Source: Sandaracinaceae bacterium (GTDB lineage: Bacteria > Myxococcota_A > Polyangia > Polyangiales > Houyiibacteriaceae). Taken from it: DNA of 64,000 nt. Each line of letters starts with the position of its first letter. The first letter of the stretch is position 1. Positions 57,852-64,000 of this stretch are shown one piece after another. A program made the position numbers and the translations under genes. The stretch spans positions 62,001-126,000 of the forward strand of contig JADJJE010000025.1 in assembly GCA_016706685.1 (NCBI GenBank), written 5' to 3'. The notes under the pieces are model-generated. The model was given only the letters and a program-made list of their open reading frames with translations. It did not search any database and had not been told where the DNA came from.

Positions 57852-59027
57852 TCAGCGCGCGGGCGCGTCGCTCGAGAGCCACGACTCGATCACGAGGCCA
57901 CGCGCCTTGTGGACCGCAGCCTGGAGGATCTGGAACGCGTGGACGACGAGCGAGACCACCGTCCAGAAGGCCACGAGGAGAATGCCCTCGAGCGGCCTGC
58001 CGACCAGCGTCGCCACCGTGAGGATGGCCAGGTTGGGGTTGCGCCGGGCGGTGATGAGCCGGAACCAGCTGTCCACCGGCCTCCAGATGTGGATCTCGAT
58101 GCGGAACATGAGCATGAACGCGATCTCGAGCACACGCTGGGCCACATAGCCCGCCATGATCGCCCAGATGGCGAGGGTGGCGTAGGGGTGCGACGCGAAC
58201 GCCGCGCCGCAGCCGACCATCCACGCCCAATACCAGAACGGCGGGTGAATCAGGTCGATGGAGTGGTCGTAGAAGTCGCCGAACTTGGACCAGTCCAGCG
58301 TGACCCGCGCGAGCTTGCCGTCCACCGAGTCCAGCACCGACATGCTCCAGGCGCACACGAGGCCGGCGCCGAAGTGCCCTTCGTGGAAGAGCCACGTGGC
58401 GAGGATGGTGAGGATCAGACCCACGGTGGTCACGTGGTTGGGGCGCATGCCCACGGCCGCGGCCACCCGCGTGAGCCAGAGGACGGCGCGCGGGATGACG
58501 TGCTTCGTGACGAAGTCGGTGACGCCCTTGTACGAGCCGGCGAACACCTGCTCTTCGATCTGCACGCGCTGCTCGTCCGAGATGAGCAGCACGTAGGGCG
58601 TGGCCCGCTTGCGGAGCTGGTTGTTGAACGAGAGGTCCTTCGGGTGGACCACGCGCAGGGACGCCGCGAGCGCGGGCGGGAGGGATCCGGCCACGATGGC
58701 GGAGACGGCTGCCGCCTGATTGGCCACGGCGACGTGGAACGCCATGGGGCGACCGTCCTCGAGGCACAGCACGGTGCCGGGGTTGGCCATGAGGTTCACC
58801 ACCAACGTGGCCTCGAACACGTGGTCGCCGCGGATCACGATCACGGAGTCCGCATCCCCATCGAGCGCGGCGGTTTCGCTCGCATCGATCAGGGTCGCGG
58901 GGATGCCCTTCGTGCCGAACAGTCGGCGGAGCCGCTCGTCGCCGGTGAGACCCCAGATGGGAGTCACCGCAGATCCGACGATCAGGGCCCGCGTTCTCGT
59001 TGGTGCCGAAGGTTCCTGCTCAGCCAT
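57852..59027 (-). CDS. CDP-alcohol phosphatidyltransferase with N-terminal nucleotidyltransferase-like domain
   Basis: 391 aa. Residues 1-165 look like a degenerate NTP-transferase (ALIVGSAVTPIWGLTGDERL, SVIVIRGDHVFEATL). Residues 185-390 carry the CDP-alcohol transferase motif DSVDGKLARVTLDWSKFGDF followed by YDHSID, with all motif Asp residues, and five membrane segments. Comparable to bifunctional inositol-phosphate cytidylyltransferase/DIPP synthases, but the N-terminal half lacks the usual GxGxRL loop, so the active nucleotidyltransferase may be the 54678 gene. Convergent with the sulfatase. Confidence 0.82.
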   Translation of the reverse strand: MAEQEPSAPTRTRALIVGSAVTPIWGLTGDERLRRLFGTKGIPATLIDASETAALDGDADSVIVIRGDHVFEATLVVNLMANPGTVLCLEDGRPMAFHVAVANQAAAVSAIVAGSLPPALAASLRVVHPKDLSFNNQLRKRATPYVLLISDEQRVQIEEQVFAGSYKGVTDFVTKHVIPRAVLWLTRVAAAVGMRPNHVTTVGLILTILATWLFHEGHFGAGLVCAWSMSVLDSVDGKLARVTLDWSKFGDFYDHSIDLIHPPFWYWAWMVGCGAAFASHPYATLAIWAIMAGYVAQRVLEIAFMLMFRIEIHIWRPVDSWFRLITARRNPNLAILTVATLVGRPLEGILLVAFWTVVSLVVHAFQILQAAVHKARGLVIESWLSSDAPAR

Positions 59028-59075
59028 GCGCCCCGGTGTAGCAGAGCTTTCAGGCCAGGCACACGCGGCGGGGGC

Positions 59076-60104
59076 TCACTTCGAGGGCGGCGCTTCGGCC
59101 GGCCAGAAGACCAGCAGCAAGTACCCAAACCCCGCCATCACATAGTTGCGGATGCGCCGCAGGATTCCGACCGTCACGCCCACGGACAGCCCGAGCCCGA
59201 TGGCCTCGAAGACCACGGCGTGACCGCCTTCGAACGCGCCCAAGCCACCCGGGATGAACACGAAGCTGGTGCTGGCCAGCATGCCGGCCGCAGCCGCGAA
59301 GAACGCAGCCTGCAGGGTGATGTGCTTGCCGAGGAGGAACACGATCAACCACACATCGACCGCACGCACGCAGCGGCCGAGGGTGTGCAGGGTGTAGGAC
59401 ATGAAGAAGCGCGCCTTGTGCAGCCGCCAGAAGTCGGAGAGCAGCGCGTCCACGCGCGCGATCTTGGCCATCGTGTTCTCGGACAACTTGATGCGGAGGA
59501 GCCGCACGAGGCGACTCGCCTGGACCACGAAGTCGCCCTTGGCCTGGCGCCACACCGCGAAGGACAGCACGCTGACCCACGGTGTGAGCAGGGCGAGGCT
59601 GGTCACCACGACGGCGGGGCGGTCTGCGAGGACCCACACGCCGAAGACCGTGCCGACCGTCATGAAGGTCATGCTGCCCAGGAAGAAGATGGTCTTGTCG
59701 AGCAGCACCAGCCCCGTGCTCTCCGTCCCGCCGAGGTGACGCTTCAGGAGCATGGCCTTCACCGGCTCACCGGCCACGTTGCCGAAGAGCGACAGCATGT
59801 TGACCGACTCCCCGGCAGACCGGATGAGGAAGAGCTTGCCCCAGCCGACGCGACGCTCGGGCGTCATCAGCACCCACGTTCCCGTGGTCTCGATGATGCG
59901 CCACGTGAAGGTGACCAGCAGCAGGTAGCCGAAGCCGAAGCCCACCTGCCCGATGTTGTCTGCGACCTGCTTGGGTCCCGCCGCCCAGAGGAAGCCGCTG
60001 AGCATGAGCACGCCGAGCGCCGCCAGCGCGATGCGCACCCAGCGCCGCTTCGGTCCGGGCTTCGCATCGGGACCCGCGGTCGTCTCGAGCGCGCTGTTCG
60101 TCAT
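59076..60104 (-). CDS. Flippase-like integral membrane protein (LPG_synthase_TM/HpnL-like)
   Basis: 342 aa from ATG 60104; a TTG at 60125 is possible. Seven or eight membrane segments; motifs typical of PF03706: SGFLWAAGPKQ, ESVNMLSLFGNVAGEPVKAM, and FVFIPGGLGAFEGGHAVVFE near the C-terminus. These proteins are linked to lipid or glycolipid transfer across the membrane. It lies 48 bases upstream of the CDP-alcohol transferase in the same direction, consistent with a lipid synthesis and export operon. Confidence 0.8.
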   Translation of the reverse strand: MTNSALETTAGPDAKPGPKRRWVRIALAALGVLMLSGFLWAAGPKQVADNIGQVGFGFGYLLLVTFTWRIIETTGTWVLMTPERRVGWGKLFLIRSAGESVNMLSLFGNVAGEPVKAMLLKRHLGGTESTGLVLLDKTIFFLGSMTFMTVGTVFGVWVLADRPAVVVTSLALLTPWVSVLSFAVWRQAKGDFVVQASRLVRLLRIKLSENTMAKIARVDALLSDFWRLHKARFFMSYTLHTLGRCVRAVDVWLIVFLLGKHITLQAAFFAAAAGMLASTSFVFIPGGLGAFEGGHAVVFEAIGLGLSVGVTVGILRRIRNYVMAGFGYLLLVFWPAEAPPSK

Positions 60105-60162
60105 GGCGCGCAACGCTAGCAGCAAGGTTCGAGGGGCGCACGCTCGCGCCCCCGCGCAGCGC

Positions 60163-60783
60163 TCAGCCCACGATGCCGTCGAACATCAGCCGCATGCCGG
60201 CGTCCACCCATTGCCGGCGCTGGGCGGGCTCCGTGCGGCCCAGCGCGCGGCGTGCCCCCTCGAACATGAGCGCCACCAGCGCCTCCGAGGTGGGCCCCAC
60301 GTCCAGGTCTTGGCGCAAGAAGCCCTTGCTGCGGCCGTTGTTCAGGAAGCGCGCCACGAAGAGCGCGAAGGCGTCCATGGCGCGGCTCAGGCGCGCGGCG
60401 TCCACCACGAAGCCCTGCATCTGGAAGAAGCGCACCAGGTCGGGGTCGCTCTCGCCGAGGTCGATCATGCCCGTGAGGATGCGCGCCGTCTGCGCGCGGT
60501 AGGCCTCGAGGGTGTTGCTGCTCTCGGGGTCTTCCCGGAGGCCCACCGCGGCGAAGCGGAGGATGACGTGGTCGAGGACGGCCACGGCGATGTCGTGCTT
60601 GTTCTTGTAGTACCGGTAGAAGGTGCCGTGCCCCATGCCCAGCACGCCTGCGATGTCCGCGATGCCGGCGTCGTGGTAGCCCTTCTCGGCGAACACGCGC
60701 AGGGCCGCGGCGAGGATCTCGTCACGGCGCTCGGTCTTGCGGGCCTCGGCGCTGCTCATGGCCGGGAGGCTTACATCCATCAC
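60163..60783 (-). CDS. TetR-family regulator
   Basis: 206 aa. DNA-binding helix-turn-helix ILAAALRVFAEKGYHDAGIA and GVLGMGHGTFYRYYKNKHDI. Its ATG overlaps the stop of the monooxygenase gene (ATGA), so it is the second gene of that operon and probably autoregulates through the twin operators upstream of the first gene. ATG 60759 (MSSAEARKTERRDEI) is an alternative start. Confidence 0.88.
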   Translation of the reverse strand: MMDVSLPAMSSAEARKTERRDEILAAALRVFAEKGYHDAGIADIAGVLGMGHGTFYRYYKNKHDIAVAVLDHVILRFAAVGLREDPESSNTLEAYRAQTARILTGMIDLGESDPDLVRFFQMQGFVVDAARLSRAMDAFALFVARFLNNGRSKGFLRQDLDVGPTSEALVALMFEGARRALGRTEPAQRRQWVDAGMRLMFDGIVG

Positions 60784-63167
60784 GCCGTGAATCCAGCGGA
60801 CACGGTGGCCGCGGTGTCTCGCTCCTCGCGCCCCTGCGCGCGGATGTCGCCTTCGTAGCGGGCACGTGCCTGCGCCTGCACGCTGGTGAGCACGCGCTCT
60901 TGGCGCACCAGCCGCCGGAACGCCTGCACGGGCCAGGCGGGCAGGGCGCTCTCGATGACGGGGATGGCCCGCAGGAAGCCGGGCACCGACACCTCCGCCG
61001 GCCGCGTGCGGCAGCTACGCACGATGGCGCGCGCCACGTCTTCGGGCTGGCTGGGGAACAGGCCCGCCACCGGGATGCCGTCGATGAGCCGCGTGCGCAC
61101 CGCGCTGGGCATCACCGTGGTGAGCGTGACGCCCGTGCCGCGCAGCTCCTCGCGCACGGCGGCGCTCAGCCCCACCAGCGCGTGCTTGCTGCCCACGTAG
61201 GTGGCCAGGCCCGGGATGCCCAGCTTGCCCGCCAGCGACGCCACGTTGACCACGTGTCCGCGGCCTCGGCCGATCATGTGCGGCACGGCCACCTTCATGC
61301 CCAGCGCCGGGCCACGCACGTTGATGGCGTGGGTGGCGCGCTCCACCGTGTCCGGCTCGTCCAGGAAGCGGCCCGTGGGCATGACGCCCGCGTTGTTCAC
61401 GAGCACGTCGAGAGGGCCCACCTGCGTCTCCACGGCTTCGATGAAGCGCTCCCACGAGGCGCGCTCGGTCACGTCCAACGGGAAGGCGTGCGCGTCGGCG
61501 CCCAGCTCACGCGCGGCCTCTTGCGCCGCGCTGAAGTCCACGTCGCCCACGCACACCCGCGCGCCCTCGTCCAAGAAGGCCTTCGCGGTGGCAAGGCCGA
61601 TGCCGCGCGCCCCGCCCGTGATGGCCACCACCGCGCCTCGCAGCGCGAGGGTGGGCGCGGGCCCGCGACGCGCGCTGGGCGCTGTGCTGCGTGCCTGGCC
61701 TCGCAGCGTGTAGTGCTCGCTGTCGAAGCGCCGCAGGCGGAAGCGGAGGTCCAGCGTGGTCCACGGGTAGATGGAGCTGTTCCGGCCGTTGCTGTCCAAG
61801 TAGTAGCTGCTGCAGCCCCCCGCGTTCCACACGGTGCCCGCGAGGGCGGCCTGCACGTCGCGGTTGTAGTCGTCCTCCACGTCCTTGCGCACCTCGAAGC
61901 TCTGCAGCGCGCGTTGGTCCAGCAGCTCGAGCCCATCGGCGATGTACTTGGCCTGCGCCTCGATGAGCACCATGGCCGACGAGTGCCCGTTGCCCAGGTT
62001 GGGCCCAATCATGAAGAACAGGTTCGGGAAGCCGTGCAGGGTGGTCCCGAGGTACGCGCGCGGGCTGCCAGCCCAGGCGTCGCGCAGGCACGTGCCGTCG
62101 CGCCCGAAGATGAGCTCCGCCGAGGGCGTGTCCGTCACGCGAAAGCCGGTGGCAAAGATGATCACGTCGGCCGGCCGCTCCACCCCGTCGGCGCCCACGA
62201 CACCACGCTTGGTCACGCGCTCGAGGGCGCTGTGTAGCAGGGTGGCGTTCTCTCTGGTGAGCGCCCGGTAGTAGGTGTTGGACAGCAGAAGGCGCTTGCA
62301 GCCCAGGCTGAAGGTGGGCGTGAGCTTCGCGCGCAGCTCCGGGTCGCGCACCTGGCGCCTCAGGTGGCGGAGGCCCACGCGCGAGATCTGGTCCATGACC
62401 TTAGGCTTGCGCTGGGCCAGTTGCAGCAGCTCGAGCGCGCCGTAAATGGTCTCGCGGTAGGCCTTCTGGAAGCCCGGCAGGTGGCGGAACGCGGCCTTCT
62501 CCACGGGCGGGATGGCGTGGTCGGGCTTGGGCAGCACCCACGGTGCCGTGCGCTGGAAGAGGATGAGCTCGGCCACCTCGGGCTGGATCTCGGGCACCAT
62601 CTGGATGGCGGACGACCCGGTGCCCACCACGGCCACGCGCTTGCCGCGCAGGGAGATGTCGTGGCGGTACTGCGCCGTGTGGAAGATGTCGCCCGTGAAG
62701 CGCTCGATGCCCGGGATGTTGGGAGTCTTCGGCACGTGCAGCGGGCCGGCGGCCGTCACCGCCACCTGCGCGCGGTAGGTCCCCGCGTTGGTGCGCACCA
62801 GCCAGCGCTGGCTGTCCTCGCAGAAGCGGGCTTCTTCCACCTCGGCGTTCAGCCGCACGAAGGCCATCACGCCGTGCTCTTCCGCCACGCGCAGCAGGTA
62901 CGCCTGAATCTCCGCTTGCTGCGCGAACACGCGGTCCCAGTCCGGGTTGGGCGCATAGGAGAAGGAGTACAGCTGCGAGGGCACGTCACACGCGCAGCCC
63001 GGGTAGGTGTTCTCGCGCCAGGTGCCGCCCAGTTGGCTGGCCTTCTCTAGGATGACGAAGTCGCGCTGCCCGCGGCGCAGCAGCTCGATGGCCACCCCCA
63101 GGCCGGAGAAGCCCCCGCCGATGATGACCACGCGGTGGTCGAGGACAGATGTGGACGCTTGCTGCAT
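60780..63167 (-). CDS. Baeyer-Villiger-type flavin monooxygenase fused to a short-chain dehydrogenase
   Basis: 795 aa from ATG 63167; the frame is open to 63287 but that stretch contains the operators. FAD motif VVIIGGGFSGLGVAIELLRR, BVMO fingerprint-like QYRHDISLRGKRVAVVGTGS with a second dinucleotide site, and ATG motif IIFATGFRVTD. After a linker near residue 515 an SDR domain follows: VVAITGGARGIGLATAKAFL, NNAGVMP, Ser in NVASLAGK and YVGSK with catalytic Tyr and Lys. The fusion could oxidise a ketone and interconvert it with an alcohol. Substrate unknown; expression likely relieved when the TetR partner binds a ligand. Confidence 0.85.
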   Translation of the reverse strand: MQQASTSVLDHRVVIIGGGFSGLGVAIELLRRGQRDFVILEKASQLGGTWRENTYPGCACDVPSQLYSFSYAPNPDWDRVFAQQAEIQAYLLRVAEEHGVMAFVRLNAEVEEARFCEDSQRWLVRTNAGTYRAQVAVTAAGPLHVPKTPNIPGIERFTGDIFHTAQYRHDISLRGKRVAVVGTGSSAIQMVPEIQPEVAELILFQRTAPWVLPKPDHAIPPVEKAAFRHLPGFQKAYRETIYGALELLQLAQRKPKVMDQISRVGLRHLRRQVRDPELRAKLTPTFSLGCKRLLLSNTYYRALTRENATLLHSALERVTKRGVVGADGVERPADVIIFATGFRVTDTPSAELIFGRDGTCLRDAWAGSPRAYLGTTLHGFPNLFFMIGPNLGNGHSSAMVLIEAQAKYIADGLELLDQRALQSFEVRKDVEDDYNRDVQAALAGTVWNAGGCSSYYLDSNGRNSSIYPWTTLDLRFRLRRFDSEHYTLRGQARSTAPSARRGPAPTLALRGAVVAITGGARGIGLATAKAFLDEGARVCVGDVDFSAAQEAARELGADAHAFPLDVTERASWERFIEAVETQVGPLDVLVNNAGVMPTGRFLDEPDTVERATHAINVRGPALGMKVAVPHMIGRGRGHVVNVASLAGKLGIPGLATYVGSKHALVGLSAAVREELRGTGVTLTTVMPSAVRTRLIDGIPVAGLFPSQPEDVARAIVRSCRTRPAEVSVPGFLRAIPVIESALPAWPVQAFRRLVRQERVLTSVQAQARARYEGDIRAQGREERDTAATVSAGFTA

Positions 63168-63182
63168 GGGCGCTCCTGGTGC

Positions 63183-63198
63183 GAATGACACGTCATTC
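63183..63198. promoter_or_regulatory. TetR-type operator, proximal copy
   Basis: Inverted repeat gaatgac-ac-gtcattc, 16 bases before the monooxygenase start. Identical to the copy at 63216-63231; likely bound by the TetR protein of the same operon. Confidence 0.65.
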
Positions 63199-63215
63199 CG
63201 TTGTCGGAGGTAGAT

Positions 63216-63231
63216 GAATGACACGTCATTC
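63216..63231. promoter_or_regulatory. TetR-type operator, distal copy
   Basis: Second identical gaatgac-ac-gtcattc, 33 bases centre to centre from the first, i.e. about three helical turns on the same face. Both are followed by ccg. Confidence 0.65.
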
Positions 63232-63347
63232 CGGTTCGTGTCAAGGGGGTGAACGGCCAGGCCTTCGAGGCCTATTGGGCACCCCACTCTTCAAGCTGAA
63301 GATTCCACACACCTCGCAGCCGATTCGCCATGCTGCAAGCCACTGTG

Positions 63348-63383
63348 GGCACCCCAGACTGAAGTCTTTCAAGCCGGGGTGCC
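63348..63383 (-). terminator. Nested inverted repeat downstream of manA-like gene
   Basis: Outer arms ggcacccc / ggggtgcc, inner arms agact / agtct. It begins 24 bases after the stop of the mannose-6-phosphate isomerase gene. A related gggcaccccac copy occurs at about 63280. May be a terminator; no T run is seen. Confidence 0.4.
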
Positions 63384-63406
63384 AATGTCGCTTGAAACAG
63401 CCCGAT

Positions 63407-64000
63407 TCATGCTGGCCGGGCGGTCATCACCAGCGCATGCGCGCCAGAAAGCGTGACTGGCAGCCCGGCAGCTCCCTCGGGCAGGGCCGCTGTCTCGCCG
63501 CGGTGGACCACCTCGCCGTTGGCGAACTGCACGCTGCCCTCGAGGACGGTCAGGCCCATGGCCACATGGGACCAGGCGGGGAGGGTGCAGGAGCCGGTAC
63601 CCTCGAGGCGTGCCACCTGGAGCTCCGCCGAGGAGGGATGCTCCGCGAGCACCGTGACGACCGGAAGTCCCGTGAGGACGGGAACTCCTGCTCGGCGGCG
63701 GATGGTATCAATGAAGGAATAGCGCGTGACGCGCGCCCAGTCGGTGACTGCAATGGCGTGGTCTATGTGGAGTTCGCGGGCCTTCCCATCTTCGGAGGGA
63801 ACGCCCGCAGCATCGTAGCGTCGGCCCCAGTCCCAATATCGATACGTCACCCCAGAAGAGCCCGCGATCACGCGCTGCGGCTCCACCAGCGTGACTCCGG
63901 CCCCGATGGCGTGTGGGGTGCCCGCCTCGATGAGGAAGAAGTCACCGGGCTCGACTGGGGCGAAATGCATCAACTGAGATACGTCCGCGTTCGCGTCCAG
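63407..64000 (-). CDS. manA: Mannose-6-phosphate isomerase, type I (C-terminal part)
   Basis: Interconverts mannose 6-phosphate and fructose 6-phosphate. Only the C-terminal 197 residues are in the window; the gene continues past base 64000. Seen: FAPVEPGDFFLIEAGTPHAIG with metal-ligand His, LVEPQRVIAGSSGVTYRYWD with WGRRYD, the cupin pattern of type I PMIs. The last 80 residues form the second cupin-like lobe (LTVLEGSVQFANGEV). Stops at 63407. Confidence 0.85.
   Translation of the reverse strand: MDANADVSQLMHFAPVEPGDFFLIEAGTPHAIGAGVTLVEPQRVIAGSSGVTYRYWDWGRRYDAAGVPSEDGKARELHIDHAIAVTDWARVTRYSFIDTIRRRAGVPVLTGLPVVTVLAEHPSSAELQVARLEGTGSCTLPAWSHVAMGLTVLEGSVQFANGEVVHRGETAALPEGAAGLPVTLSGAHALVMTARPA

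Noticed and set aside
57786..60119. 777-codon rightward frame opposite the CDP-alcohol transferase and flippase genes
   Set aside because: Very high His, Glu, Arg and Asp content typical of the antisense of a membrane-protein gene.
63167..63287. N-terminal extension of the monooxygenase
   Set aside because: The stretch contains both operator palindromes and lacks coding character; family members start at the FAD motif.

Overview
The window is GC-rich DNA in which nearly every base on one strand is coding. Gene content points to a myxobacterium-like member of the Myxococcota (inference): cysteine-rich lipoproteins with repeated CVECL/CGGD units, an ECF41-type sigma factor, BVMO-SDR and nucleotidyltransferase-HIT fusions, and a dense accessory defence island. 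No rRNA, tRNA or CRISPR array was recognised.

Layout. (1) 1-4831 is the 3'-truncated gene of a very large SF2 helicase with the start of a DUF1998-like region, divergent from an AAA ATPase/PIN-nuclease pair (4999-6770) and a decayed antitoxin/VapC pair (6818-7269). (2) 7347-10655 holds two overlapping genes for secreted cysteine-rich lipoproteins, the second ending in a beta-propeller-like repeat region. (3) From 42509 down to 11233 runs one leftward gene train with overlapping or nearly touching genes: DUF262 protein, dynamin-like GTPase, helicase fused to a zinc metallopeptidase, a large protein with RpoA-CTD-like and sigma-region-4-like motifs, SNF2 helicase (DrmD-like), Eco57I/PglX-type methylase (DrmMI-like), a glycine-zipper/J-domain protein, a second glycine-zipper protein, a GIY-YIG nuclease, a GmrSD (DUF262-DUF1524-DUF5655) protein and a lipoprotein serine hydrolase. 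This looks like one or more anti-phage systems; the combination is not one I can name. (4) A Mu/Tn7-type transposon (14749-21015), itself hit by an IS21-family element (17851-20521), interrupts the GIY-YIG gene; a 4-bp target duplication (ggcc) marks the event, and removing the element restores the reading frame exactly.

(5) 42796-45529 is a boundary with a possible PD-(D/E)XK protein, a membrane protein, an Rpn-nuclease remnant and a small orphan. (6) 45537-64000 is housekeeping and metabolic: an orphan histidine kinase, gpsA, FAD oxidoreductase plus ECF41 sigma factor, MerR regulator with its palindromic operator and a BKACE enzyme, AraC regulator, metal-dependent hydrolase, a phospholipid/head-group cluster (nucleotidyltransferase-HIT, membrane sulfatase, CDP-alcohol phosphatidyltransferase, flippase-like protein), a TetR/BVMO-SDR operon with twin operators, and the end of a type I mannose-6-phosphate isomerase gene.

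At least a dozen otherwise well conserved genes carry single frameshifts, some next to G runs. I read most of these as sequence errors of a draft assembly rather than decay, and give the full gene span for each.
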